Assembly: GCA_946886405.1 (NCBI GenBank)
Contig: CAMPIO010000002.1
Location: 17,379 to 81,378, forward strand
Direction: 5' to 3'
Length of the DNA stretch: 64,000 nucleotides
Source of the DNA: an uncultured Pseudoxanthomonas sp.
GTDB taxonomy: Bacteria; Pseudomonadota; Gammaproteobacteria; Xanthomonadales; Xanthomonadaceae
Shown: positions 56,720 through 64,000 of the stretch, piece by piece
Position numbering within the stretch: the stretch's first letter is position 1
Layout of the letters: every line of letters begins with the position of its first letter
Program-made: the position numbers and the translations under genes
The notes under the pieces: model-generated
What the model was told of the DNA's origin: nothing
Seen by the model: only the letters and a program-made list of their open reading frames with translations
Database searches by the model: none

Positions 56720-56825
56720 ATCATCCCGGCGAAAGCCGGGACCCAGCGACTTTGCTGCTGCAAAGCCAAGACGCTGGGCTGCTTCAAAGCGAAGACACTG
56801 GGTCCCGGCTTTCGCCGGGATGACG
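56720..56825. repeat. Palindromic repeat element B, near-perfect inverted repeat
   Basis: The arms 56721-56746 and 56798-56823 are perfect reverse complements over 26 bases (TCATCCCGGCGAAAGCCGGG in the left arm), and each arm is itself partly palindromic. The middle has its own short direct repeat CAAAGC/AAGAC. It has no coding content. Confidence 0.85.
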
Positions 56826-56877
56826 TTGGGAAACTCACCCTCGTCGTCTGCAGCGCGACGGCGGGCCGGGGCCCGCC

Positions 56878-57387
56878 CTACAACGGCGGCATGGTGGTGA
56901 TGTCGTCGGCGACCAGTTCGATCGCCATCACCAGCGCATCTTCGCGACCATCGCGCGCCGGGTAGTAGCGCGGGCGGCGGCCGATCTCGTTGAAGCCTTC
57001 GCTGTGGTACAGCGTGATCGCACCCGGATTGGACGGGCGCACTTCCAGGAAAACGCGCTGCACGCGCAGGTCGCGGGCGATCTTCACCAGCGCGCGCAGC
57101 AGATGGCGGCCAAGGCCGCGCCCTTGCCGCTCGGGCGCCACACAGACGTTCAGCACGTGCGCCTCGTCGGCCGCGATGCTCAGCAGGCCGTAGCCGATCA
57201 CCAATCCGTGCTCCGTCATTACCCAGGACGGGTAACCGGCCTTCAGGCAATCCTTGAAAATGCCGCGCGTCCACGGAAACGGATAGGCGCGCTGCTCGAT
57301 GGCCATCACCGCGTCAAGGTCGCCCTCTCGCATTGGCCGCAGGCCCGGCGCGGACGCCGACGATGCCTCGACGCCCAGCGCGCTCAC
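56878..57387 (-). CDS. rimI: Ribosomal protein S18 alanine N-acetyltransferase
   Basis: This 169-residue GNAT acetyltransferase modifies the N-terminus of ribosomal protein S18. It has LRPMREGDLDAVMAIEQRAY, the acetyl-CoA motif VAPERQGRGLGRHLLRAL, VFLEVRPSNPGAITLYHSEGF and ending RRPRYYPARDGREDALVM. The GTG start overlaps the stop of the upstream gene (GTGA), the same coupling as holD-rimI in E. coli. Confidence 0.92.
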   Translation of the reverse strand: MSALGVEASSASAPGLRPMREGDLDAVMAIEQRAYPFPWTRGIFKDCLKAGYPSWVMTEHGLVIGYGLLSIAADEAHVLNVCVAPERQGRGLGRHLLRALVKIARDLRVQRVFLEVRPSNPGAITLYHSEGFNEIGRRPRYYPARDGREDALVMAIELVADDITTMPPL

Positions 57388-57821
57388 GATGGCGTGCCGC
57401 GCCGCAGTCGGCGCAAGGCAGGCCACAGCGCGCGTTTGGCGGCCGGGTTGCCGCGCAATTCCGCCGAACTGGGCCACTGCGCGAACAGCGCGGCCGCGTC
57501 GGGGGCATTCGGATTGCAGCCCGAGGCGCGGATCAGCGCGAAATGCAGGCGATCGGGCAGTTTCGCGCCCCCTGTCCGGGGCGCCGGCGCCTGCCTCGCG
57601 GGCACGGGACGCTCGTCGGCCTCACGAACCGGCGGTCGCGCACGCGGTGCGGGAGGAGCAGATCCAGAAATCTCGGGGCGTACGACAGGCGCGTCCGCCA
57701 CGGCGGGCATCGGCGCCCCCGCCTCGGTTGGCCAGTCGGCCGGCAGATATACGGCATGGCCGAGCGCGCGCAACCATCCCTGCTGCTCGGCCGACCACAA
57801 GCGGTCCGCCGCCAGCGTCAT
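57384..57821 (-). CDS. holD: Probable DNA polymerase III psi subunit
   Basis: This 145-residue protein is very divergent but keeps the hallmark C-terminal motif of psi, LRGNPAAKRALWPALRRL, which matches E. coli HolD (LRANPTARAALWQQI). The N-terminal WLRALGHAVYLP resembles the YLxxLGxxxW opening that binds chi. The middle is a Pro/Ala-rich linker. It lies directly upstream of and overlapping rimI, as in E. coli holD-rimI. It overlaps pssA by 4 bases (ATGA). Such genes are often left as hypothetical because the family is weakly conserved. Confidence 0.7.
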   Translation of the reverse strand: MTLAADRLWSAEQQGWLRALGHAVYLPADWPTEAGAPMPAVADAPVVRPEISGSAPPAPRARPPVREADERPVPARQAPAPRTGGAKLPDRLHFALIRASGCNPNAPDAAALFAQWPSSAELRGNPAAKRALWPALRRLRRGTPS

Positions 57822-58597
57822 GCGGCGGTGTCCTTCTGCCGGCGCGCACGCTGCCACAGCCAGTATCCCGGACCCGACAGTGCGTACACCACGCCTACCG
57901 CGAACAACGTGCGCGGCAGGTCGATGAACAGGATCGCCAGCGCCAACGGCACCAGCGCCAGCACCACGAACGGAATACGGTCGGCCTTCGCCCCGCCCTC
58001 GCCTGTGCCCTTGAAGCTCCAGAAGCGGATGCGGCTGACCATCAGCAGGGCGGCGACCAGCGTCACCGCCAGCGCCACGTAGCGCAGCTCCTCGCCCGTC
58101 CAGCCCAGTTCGCCATCGGCGAACGCCCACACGAAGGACATCATCAGGCCGGCCGCCGCCGGACTGGCCAGGCCGATGAACCAGCGCTTGTCCACCGTAC
58201 CTACCTGGGTGTTGAAACGGGCCAGGCGCAAGGCCGCGCACGCGGCATACAGGAAGGCCACCACCCAGCCCACGCGTCCCATGACACCGCCATCGAACTT
58301 CAGCGCCGACAGCGACCAGTGGTACATCACCAGCGCCGGCGCCAGCCCGAAGCTGACCAGGTCGGCCAGCGAGTCGTACTGCACCCCGAAATCACTGCTG
58401 GTCCCGGTCAGGCGCGCCACCCGGCCATCGATGCCGTCCATCAGGCCCGCCACGAACACCGCGATGGCCGCGTTGACGAACTGGCCGTTGGCCGCGGCGA
58501 TGATCGCGAAGAACCCCGCGAACAGGCCTGCGGTGGTGAACAGGTTGGGCAACAGATAGATCCCTCGCGAGCGCGGGGGCGGGGTGTTTTCGTTCAT
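57818..58597 (-). CDS. pssA: CDP-diacylglycerol-serine O-phosphatidyltransferase
   Basis: This 259-residue integral membrane enzyme transfers phosphatidyl from CDP-diacylglycerol to serine, the first step to phosphatidylethanolamine. The CDP-alcohol phosphotransferase signature is present: DGIDGRVARLTGTSSDFG followed by YDSLAD. There are about eight helices. Start 58597 begins MNENTPPPRSRGIYLLPNLF, typical of the type II enzyme. It overlaps the holD-like gene by 4 bases, making a pssA-holD-rimI operon. Confidence 0.93.
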   Translation of the reverse strand: MNENTPPPRSRGIYLLPNLFTTAGLFAGFFAIIAAANGQFVNAAIAVFVAGLMDGIDGRVARLTGTSSDFGVQYDSLADLVSFGLAPALVMYHWSLSALKFDGGVMGRVGWVVAFLYAACAALRLARFNTQVGTVDKRWFIGLASPAAAGLMMSFVWAFADGELGWTGEELRYVALAVTLVAALLMVSRIRFWSFKGTGEGGAKADRIPFVVLALVPLALAILFIDLPRTLFAVGVVYALSGPGYWLWQRARRQKDTAA

Positions 58598-58688
58598 GGG
58601 TCGCAGTTTAGCCCAGCCCTCCCCCGCCCGGCTTGCCTGCGCGGCCCGGGGGTGCTGCAATCAGGTCCCCCGTGATCCGGAGCTTCCC

Positions 58689-59087
58689 ATGCGCCTCCTG
58701 TCCTGCCTGTCCGTGCTGGCGCTCTGCCTGGCCACCGCCTCCACCGTGCAGGCCCAGCAGGTCTACCAGTGGAAGGACAAGAACGGGGTGACCCACTACT
58801 CCGACAGTCCTCCGCCGAACCAGACGGTGCAGAACCGACGCATCAACCAGTACGGTGCCGCCGCGCCGGACACCGTGCAGCCCGCCGGCAAGTCGGTCGA
58901 GAATCCGCAGTGCACCACCGCCCGCATGAACCTGCAGGTCCTGGCAGCCAACAAAGGGGCCGTGCAGCAGGACACGGACGGCGACGGCAAGCCGGACACC
59001 ACGCTGGACGACACCGGCCGCGAGAACCAGCGCAACCTGGCCGAGGCTGCCGTGAAGGCGTACTGCAAGCCCGCTGCCGGGACCTGA
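58689..59087 (+). CDS. Secreted DUF4124 protein
   Basis: This 132-residue periplasmic protein has a signal peptide (MRLLSCLSVLALCLATASTVQA) and a DUF4124 domain QQVYQWKDKNGVTHYSDSPP. The remaining part has cysteines in NPQCTTARMNL and KAYCKPA and a short Asp-rich loop QDTDGDGKPDTT like a calcium site. These proteins are common in xanthomonads and their role is unknown. A second DUF4124 protein follows after 9 bases. Confidence 0.88.
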   Translation: MRLLSCLSVLALCLATASTVQAQQVYQWKDKNGVTHYSDSPPPNQTVQNRRINQYGAAAPDTVQPAGKSVENPQCTTARMNLQVLAANKGAVQQDTDGDGKPDTTLDDTGRENQRNLAEAAVKAYCKPAAGT

Positions 59088-59096
59088 TTCGAGCGG

Positions 59097-59387
59097 ATGC
59101 GCGCATGGCTGGCGATCGCGGCGGGGATTGCACTGGGGGTCGGCGTCGCCTGGTGGCTGGCCCGCGAGTCTCCTGATACCGCATCACGCAAGCAGGCGCG
59201 CGCGGATCAGGCCGCAGCCGCCCAGGCACGCGATGCGCGACCCTCGCTGTATCGCTGGCGCGACGACGCCGGCGTGCTGCAGATCACCGACCAGCCGCCC
59301 AAGGGCCGGCGCTACGAACGCATTGATCGCGATACGCCGGCCGGCATCCGCGTGAAGGGCAACGACGCCAGCGCCGACGCGGATTGA
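59097..59387 (+). CDS. Small membrane-anchored DUF4124 protein
   Basis: This 96-residue protein has an N-terminal membrane anchor (WLAIAAGIALGVGVAWWLA), a short charged linker, and a DUF4124 module SLYRWRDDAGVLQITDQPPK. It starts 9 bases after the neighbouring DUF4124 gene, so the two are a tandem pair. Function is unknown. Confidence 0.83.
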   Translation: MRAWLAIAAGIALGVGVAWWLARESPDTASRKQARADQAAAAQARDARPSLYRWRDDAGVLQITDQPPKGRRYERIDRDTPAGIRVKGNDASADAD

Positions 59388-59457
59388 CCTGCCACCGCCC
59401 TGCCCGCAGCCAAGGCTGGCAAAATAGGCGATTCGCCCCTCCCGGATCTCCCTGCCG

Positions 59458-61152
59458 ATGCGCCTGTCGCAGTTCCATCTCCGTACCACCAAGGAAACCC
59501 CGGCCGACGCCGAACTGGTCAGCCATCAGCTGATGCTGCGCGCCGGCATGATCCGCAAGCTGGCCGCCGGCCTGTACACCTGGTCGCCGCTCGGCCTGCG
59601 TGTCCTTCGCAAGGTGGAGACCGTGGTGCGCGAGGAGATGAATCGCGCCGGCGCGATCGAAATGATCATGCCGACCATCCAGCCGCGCGAATTGTGGGAG
59701 GAGACGGGGCGCTGGGAGAAGTTCGGTGGCCAGTTGCTGAAGATCACCGATCGCAAGGAGCAGGCGTTCTGCTACAGCCCCACCGCCGAGGAAGCCGTCA
59801 CGGATTTCGCGCGCCAGGAGCTGGCCAGCTACAAGCAGCTGCCGGTCAACTTCTACCAGATCCAGACCAAGTTCCGCGACGAGATCCGTCCGCGCTTCGG
59901 CGTGATGCGCGCGCGCGAGTTCGTGATGAAGGATGCCTACTCCTTCCACATCACCGACGAGGACCTGGTGCGCGAGTACCGCAACATGCATGCGGCGTAC
60001 ACGCGCATCTTCACCCGGCTGGGCCTGGACTTCCGTGCCGTGCAGGCGGACAGCGGGGCCATCGGCGGCGACGCCTCGCAGGAGTTCCATGTGCTGGCCG
60101 ATTCCGGCGAGGACGCGATCGCCTTCTCCACCGGCTCCGACTACGCCGCGAATGTCGAAGCCGCGCAGGCGGCCGCACCGGGCCCGCGCGCCGCCGCTTC
60201 GGAAACGATGAACAAGGTCGCCACGCCCACGCAGAAGACCTGCGAGGACGTCGCCGCACTGCTCGGCATTCCGCTGCAGCGCACGGTGAAGTCGGTGGCC
60301 GTGATGACCGACGGCGGCTTCGTGCTGGCGCTGGTGCGCGGCGACCATGCCGTCAACGAGATCAAGCTGGGCAAGGTCGCCGGCATGGCCGACTACCGGC
60401 TGGCGACGGAAGCCGAAATCCTCGCCCACCTCGGCAGCGAGCCGGGCTTCCTCGGCCCGATCGGCGCCAAGCAGGCCATCCGCGTGGTCGCCGATCGCGA
60501 CGTGGCGGCGATGGCGGATTTCGTGGTCGGCGCCAACGAGGCAGGATTCCACCTCGCTGGTGTCAACTGGGGCCGCGACCTGCCGGAACCGGAGACCGTG
60601 GCCGACATCCGCAACGTGGTCGCGGGCGACAAGGCCGCCGACGGCGGCGAGATCCGCCTGGTGCGCGGCATCGAGGTGGGGCATGTGTTCCAGCTCGGCC
60701 GCAAGTACAGCGAGGCGATGAAGTTCACCGTGCTGGACGACACCGGCAAGGCCACCACGCCGGCAATGGGCTGCTACGGCATCGGCGTGTCGCGCATCGT
60801 GGCCGCCGCCATCGAGCAGAATCACGACGCCAACGGCATCATCTGGCCCGTACCGATGGCGCCGTGGACGGTGGCCGTTTGCATGATCAATCCGAAGAAC
60901 GACGCCGCAGTGAACAGCGCTGCCGAAGCGCTGCTCGACGAGTTGCAGGCCGCCGGCGTCGAGGCGGTGCTGGACGACCGCGGCCTGCGTCCCGGCGCGA
61001 TGTTCGCCGACATCGAACTGATCGGCATCCCGCATCGCGTGGTGGTATCGGAGCGCGGGCTGGCGGCGGGCACGTTCGAATATCGCGCGCGCCGAGCGTC
61101 GGAGGCTGAGAACATCGGTCGCGACGAACTGTTGGAGCGACTGCGCGGTTGA
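59458..61152 (+). CDS. proS: Prolyl-tRNA synthetase (bacterial type)
   Basis: This 564-residue class II synthetase charges tRNA-Pro. It has motif 1 ([20 protein letters not shown]), motif 2 ([19 protein letters not shown]), a YbaK-like editing domain inserted at about 225-385 ([20 protein letters not shown]), motif 3 ([17 protein letters not shown]) and an anticodon-binding domain. Ends with [14 protein letters not shown] hairpin follows. Confidence 0.97.
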   Translation: MRLSQFHLRTTKETPADAELVSHQLMLRAGMIRKLAAGLYTWSPLGLRVLRKVETVVREEMNRAGAIEMIMPTIQPRELWEETGRWEKFGGQLLKITDRKEQAFCYSPTAEEAVTDFARQELASYKQLPVNFYQIQTKFRDEIRPRFGVMRAREFVMKDAYSFHITDEDLVREYRNMHAAYTRIFTRLGLDFRAVQADSGAIGGDASQEFHVLADSGEDAIAFSTGSDYAANVEAAQAAAPGPRAAASETMNKVATPTQKTCEDVAALLGIPLQRTVKSVAVMTDGGFVLALVRGDHAVNEIKLGKVAGMADYRLATEAEILAHLGSEPGFLGPIGAKQAIRVVADRDVAAMADFVVGANEAGFHLAGVNWGRDLPEPETVADIRNVVAGDKAADGGEIRLVRGIEVGHVFQLGRKYSEAMKFTVLDDTGKATTPAMGCYGIGVSRIVAAAIEQNHDANGIIWPVPMAPWTVAVCMINPKNDAAVNSAAEALLDELQAAGVEAVLDDRGLRPGAMFADIELIGIPHRVVVSERGLAAGTFEYRARRASEAENIGRDELLERLRG

Positions 61153-61165
61153 TCGCGCGTTGCAG

Positions 61166-61190
61166 GTGGGCGCTGCCGGGCAGCGCCCAC
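61166..61190 (+). terminator. Hairpin after proS
   Basis: A perfect 10-bp stem GTGGGCGCTG / CAGCGCCCAC with a 5-base loop sits 14 bases after the proS stop. It is followed by a moderately T-rich stretch. Confidence 0.6.
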
Positions 61191-61280
61191 GCTTGGTGTC
61201 ATTTGTGCCGCCATTAACTCGTCGATTACCATCGGGCCACTGCCAAGGACGGGCATTCCCTTCCTGACTGGAGATAGTTG

Positions 61281-61649
61281 ATGTCGATCGACCTGCGTAA
61301 CCTGTCCGCCAAGGAACTTGGCGCCCTGATCGCCAAGGCCAAGGAACAGCAGACCAAGCTGGCCAAGCGCACACCCATTGCCACCATCCGCAGCAAGATC
61401 ACCAAGTTCGCCAAGGCCGAGGGCTATACGCTTGAGGAACTGTTCGGCATGGGGGGCACGCGTCCCGCCAAGGCGGCGACGAAACCCGGCCCACGCGCCG
61501 GCAAGAAGCTGGGCAAGGTCGCGCCGAAGTACCGCAACCCCGCCAATCCGAAGGAAACCTGGACCGGCCGCGGCAAGCATCCGCGCTGGATGGCCGCGCT
61601 GATCGCCAAGGGCAAGAAGGCGGACGATTTCCTGATCAGGAAGAAGTAA
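61281..61649 (+). CDS. H-NS family nucleoid-associated protein (XrvA-like)
   Basis: This 122-residue protein has an N-terminal helical oligomerisation part (about 1-55, DLRNLSAKELGALIAKAKEQ) and the C-terminal H-NS DNA-binding domain with YRNPANPKETWTGRGKHPRW, which has the conserved TWTGRGK-like minor-groove hook in xanthomonad form. A Lys/Pro-rich linker joins them. It represses AT-rich, often foreign DNA. ATG 61281 has GGAG 7 bases upstream. A terminator follows. Confidence 0.92.
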   Translation: MSIDLRNLSAKELGALIAKAKEQQTKLAKRTPIATIRSKITKFAKAEGYTLEELFGMGGTRPAKAATKPGPRAGKKLGKVAPKYRNPANPKETWTGRGKHPRWMAALIAKGKKADDFLIRKK

Positions 61650-61671
61650 TCGCCCTTCACAGGATTGAAGG

Positions 61672-61698
61672 AAACGGGAGGCCTAGGCCTCCCGTTTT
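61672..61698. terminator. Terminator between hns-like gene and exporter gene
   Basis: A perfect 12-bp inverted repeat AAACGGGAGGCC / GGCCTCCCGTTT with 2 bases between arms, followed on the plus strand by TTTTCG. It lies between convergent genes and could stop both. Confidence 0.8.
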
Positions 61699-61709
61699 CG
61701 TTGCACGGA

Positions 61710-62957
61710 TCAAAGATTCTTGCGCGAGGAGATCAGCAGGTTGCCGAACAGCAGGCCCGCGATCAGCGCCATCACCACGTTGGTGACCGCCAGCAGGGCG
61801 GACTGGCCCACGCCTACGTCCTGTTGCTGCACCAGGGTCAGCAGACCACGCAGGCTGGTGCTGCCGGGCACCAGCATCAGGATGCCCGGCACGCGGATCA
61901 GCGCACCCGGCCGGTTGGCCCAGCGCGCGAAGGCGTTGCCTGCCGCCGTCAGCGTCAGCGCCGACAGGAAGATGCCGACCGGCACGCCCCACGCCTGGCC
62001 CGCATAGCGCGAGATGCTGTAACCAGCGATGGCGGCCGCCATCACCCAGAAATAGTCGCGACGGTGCGCCTTGAACAACACGGCGAACGCGTAGGCGGCG
62101 ACCACCATCGCGCCCCATTCCACCCATTCCGGTTGCGGACGCGAGGCCCGTACCTCCGGGTACATGCCCAGCAACTGCGCCAGCGTCACCGCGATCATGC
62201 TGCCCACGGTGAGCTTGAGGACCGTCGCCAGCGCACCCGCGAAACGCGCGACGCCGGACACCAGGTGCTGACTGGTCAGTTCGTTCACGGCATTGGTCAG
62301 GGCCATGCCGGGCAACAGGACGATCAGCGACGCGATGATCACCGTGTTGAGGTTCAACGGGGCGATGAAGTTGGCGAACAGGATCGCGACGAAACCAGCG
62401 ACCAGCGCCGAGATCGCATCGCTGGCTTCTTTCATCTGCGGCCGCCGCGCGATCAGTTCGCCGAGTACGCCGATGATGATGCCGATCAGGCCGGCGGTGG
62501 CCATGTCCACCCACGGCAGCCGCCACAGGCCGGCCACGGCCGCCGCCGCCAGGCCCGACGCGAAGATCTGCATCGCGCGCCAGCGTCGGCTCGGCGTGCG
62601 GTCGAGCGCACGCAGCGCCGTATGGCCCTGGGCGATGCTCATCTGGCCGGACGACACCGCATCGGCAATGCGGTCGGCTTCGCTGAGCTTGTGCAGGTCG
62701 GTCTCGCCCGGCGCCAGGCGGATGACCCGCGTGCTGTCGCTGGCGCCCAGCGGGCGCGAGGGATCGCTGAAACTGAGGATCAGTCCGGTCGGGTTCGACC
62801 ACGGTTCGCAGTCCAGGCCCAGGCGCTGGGACAGGCCCACCACCGTGCCCTCCAGGCGCTGGGCCGTGGTGCCATAGCTGTGCAGGCGTCCGGCGATCTC
62901 GCAGACGAAGGCGATGCGCTGGGCATAGGTGGCGGACATCAGGATGTCGTCGGGCAT
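61710..62957 (-). CDS. ThrE-type threonine/serine exporter family protein
   Basis: This 415-residue membrane protein joins both ThrE halves in one chain: a soluble N-terminal domain and about ten helices. Family features are QRIAFVCEIAGRLHSYGTTA near the start, PGMALTNAVNELTSQHLVSG and RVPGILMLVPGSTSLRGLL, the latter two being conserved loops. It likely exports small amino acids. ATG 62957 is used; GTG 62996 is an alternative, and no ribosome site decides. It converges on the H-NS-like gene and is divergent from the EamA transporter. Confidence 0.88.
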   Translation of the reverse strand: MPDDILMSATYAQRIAFVCEIAGRLHSYGTTAQRLEGTVVGLSQRLGLDCEPWSNPTGLILSFSDPSRPLGASDSTRVIRLAPGETDLHKLSEADRIADAVSSGQMSIAQGHTALRALDRTPSRRWRAMQIFASGLAAAAVAGLWRLPWVDMATAGLIGIIIGVLGELIARRPQMKEASDAISALVAGFVAILFANFIAPLNLNTVIIASLIVLLPGMALTNAVNELTSQHLVSGVARFAGALATVLKLTVGSMIAVTLAQLLGMYPEVRASRPQPEWVEWGAMVVAAYAFAVLFKAHRRDYFWVMAAAIAGYSISRYAGQAWGVPVGIFLSALTLTAAGNAFARWANRPGALIRVPGILMLVPGSTSLRGLLTLVQQQDVGVGQSALLAVTNVVMALIAGLLFGNLLISSRKNL

Positions 62958-63042
62958 CGACACAGTATCGCCCAACCCCCACGCGCTTGGCTTCACGTCT
63001 CGCTGCTTACACTAGGCGGCGACGACGTGGGCAGGGGGCACC

Positions 63043-63933
63043 GTGGGGATAGGCGAAGCCATGGCGCTGGGCAGTGCGGCCGCATGGGCGGTGGGCGTGA
63101 TCCTTGCCCGCCAGCTCGGCGCGTACCTTCCGCCGCTGGCATTGAATCTCCTGAAGAACACGCTGGTGCTGTGCGTGCTGGCGCCGGTCGCACTGCTGCT
63201 GCACGCAGGCGCGTGGCCCACCCTTCCCCCGCGTGACCTGCTGATCGTGCTGGCCAGCGGCGTGATCGGCATCGCGCTGGCGGACACGCTGTATTTCCGC
63301 GCGCTCAATGAACTCGGCGCCGGCCGCATGGGCGTCATCGGCAATCTCTACAGTCCGCTGGTGCTGCTGCTGGGCTTCGTCTTCCTCGACGAACGCCTGG
63401 GCGGCATGCAATGGCTGGGGTTCGCGCTGGTGGCGGGCGGCGTGCTGCTGGTCAGCCATCCTTCGCGCGGGCGTCCGGCCGACCCTGGACACACACTGCG
63501 CGGCATCGCACTCGGCTTGTTGGCCATCGCCTTGATGGCAGTGGCCATCGTGATGGTGAAGCGCACGCTCGAGACGCAACCATTGCTGTGGGTGACGCTG
63601 TTGCGCCTTTGCGGCGCACTGGCGGGCCTGCTCTTTCTCGCCATGCTGCCTTCCATGCGCCAGCGCATGCGCTTCGTGCCCGCCGACGTCCCATGGCATC
63701 GGCTGGTGCTGGCCGCACTGGTGGGCCAGGGCCTCTCGATGGTGTTGTGGCTGGGTGGCTACAAATTCACCTCGGCATCCGTCGCCGCCATCCTCAACGA
63801 GTCCGCATCGGTCTTCCTGGTGGTGCTGGCGGCGCTGTGGTTGCGCGAGCCGTTGGGGCGCAGAGGCGTTGTCGGCGTGGCGCTCACGTTCACTGGGATA
63901 GCCTGTATGCTTCTTGGCCGAGCGACGCCATGA
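63043..63933 (+). CDS. EamA/DMT-superfamily transporter
   Basis: This 296-residue inner-membrane protein has ten helices formed by two EamA repeats (about 1-140 and 150-290). Features include LADTLYFRALNELGAGRMGV and NLYSPLVLLLGFVFLDERLG in the first repeat and NESASVFLVVLAALWLREPLG in the second. Substrates of these exporters vary and cannot be read from sequence. GTG 63043 is the start, with GGGGG about 6 bases upstream. Its stop overlaps an ATG (63930) of a frame that runs off the window. Confidence 0.87.
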   Translation: MGIGEAMALGSAAAWAVGVILARQLGAYLPPLALNLLKNTLVLCVLAPVALLLHAGAWPTLPPRDLLIVLASGVIGIALADTLYFRALNELGAGRMGVIGNLYSPLVLLLGFVFLDERLGGMQWLGFALVAGGVLLVSHPSRGRPADPGHTLRGIALGLLAIALMAVAIVMVKRTLETQPLLWVTLLRLCGALAGLLFLAMLPSMRQRMRFVPADVPWHRLVLAALVGQGLSMVLWLGGYKFTSASVAAILNESASVFLVVLAALWLREPLGRRGVVGVALTFTGIACMLLGRATP

Positions 63934-64000
63934 CCCCCACGTCCTGCGGCTGGAAGCCGGGGAAGACCTGCGCTCCAGGGGCACCGCCCGCCGGGCCGTT

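Larger units (their letters stand above)
56558..56877. other. Repeat-filled intergenic region between the ICMT-like gene and rimI
   Basis: These 320 bases contain no gene. They hold two palindromic elements (56592-56690 and 56720-56825) and, overlapping the 3' end of rimI, a GC-rich hairpin GCGGGCC/GGCCCGC that may end its transcript. Confidence 0.75.

Noticed and set aside
63930..64000. Gene starting at ATG 63930 and running off the window
   Set aside because: ATGA overlap with the EamA gene is suggestive, but only 23 codons are visible and another frame looks equally plausible, so no call is made.

Overview
The window reads as one contiguous stretch of a high-GC gammaproteobacterial chromosome of the Lysobacterales/Xanthomonadales, closest in style to Pseudoxanthomonas, Xanthomonas or Lysobacter. 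The main clues are an Xps-type type II secretion operon (F-G-H-I-J-K-L-M-N-D), a thiS-thiG-trmB run, a cellobionate phosphorylase cassette, DUF4124 secreted proteins, a short H-NS protein of the xanthomonad type, and Xanthomonadaceae-style palindromic repeats. It is mostly a housekeeping chromosome with a few accessory islands. There is no rRNA, CRISPR array, transposase or prophage.

Layout. 1-6470: the 3' end of ahcY, then an overlapping three-gene operon (GPH symporter, GH94 cellobionate-type phosphorylase, gluconokinase), a DUF3228 gene on the minus strand, and metF behind a palindromic operator-like site. 6567-11085: a secreted protein, a three-gene operon (secreted helical protein, OmpR-type regulator, histidine kinase; ColRS-like), rimK, and tRNA-Gly(CCC). 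11122-17217: a GDSL-esterase autotransporter on the minus strand, then thiS, thiG, trmB, an SLC13-type permease and an ACT-domain protein on the plus strand.

17227-38356 is organised around secretion. Twelve overlapping minus-strand genes run gspF-G-H-I-J-K-L-M-N-D and then two glycosyltransferase-like genes. The ATPase gene gspE is about 8.8 kb upstream of gspF. A secreted subtilase, a 1926-residue trimeric autotransporter adhesin on the opposite strand, and a small secreted protein coupled to gspE lie between them. 38357-42065 is an accessory pocket: two exported proteins (one a lipoprotein), a class-3-lipase-like protein with a Gln-rich tail, and a coiled-coil membrane protein. It looks like an effector/immunity island of the kind used in interbacterial antagonism.

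42096-64000 is core genome: purL (carrying an in-frame palindromic repeat insert), dsbC, xerD, an RDD protein, lptG/lptF, pepA, holC, valS, an ICMT-like methyltransferase, rimI, a candidate holD, pssA, two DUF4124 proteins, proS, an H-NS-like protein, a ThrE-type exporter and an EamA transporter. Palindromic repeat elements lie in the gaps around xerD, holC, valS and rimI.

The most interesting items are the compact cellobionate operon, the split T2SS locus with a protease and a giant adhesin between gspE and gspF, the lipase-effector island whose lipase frame has no normal start codon, the repeat element translated as part of PurL, the 347-bp identical repeat inside the adhesin gene, and the probable psi subunit gene holD overlapping rimI and pssA.
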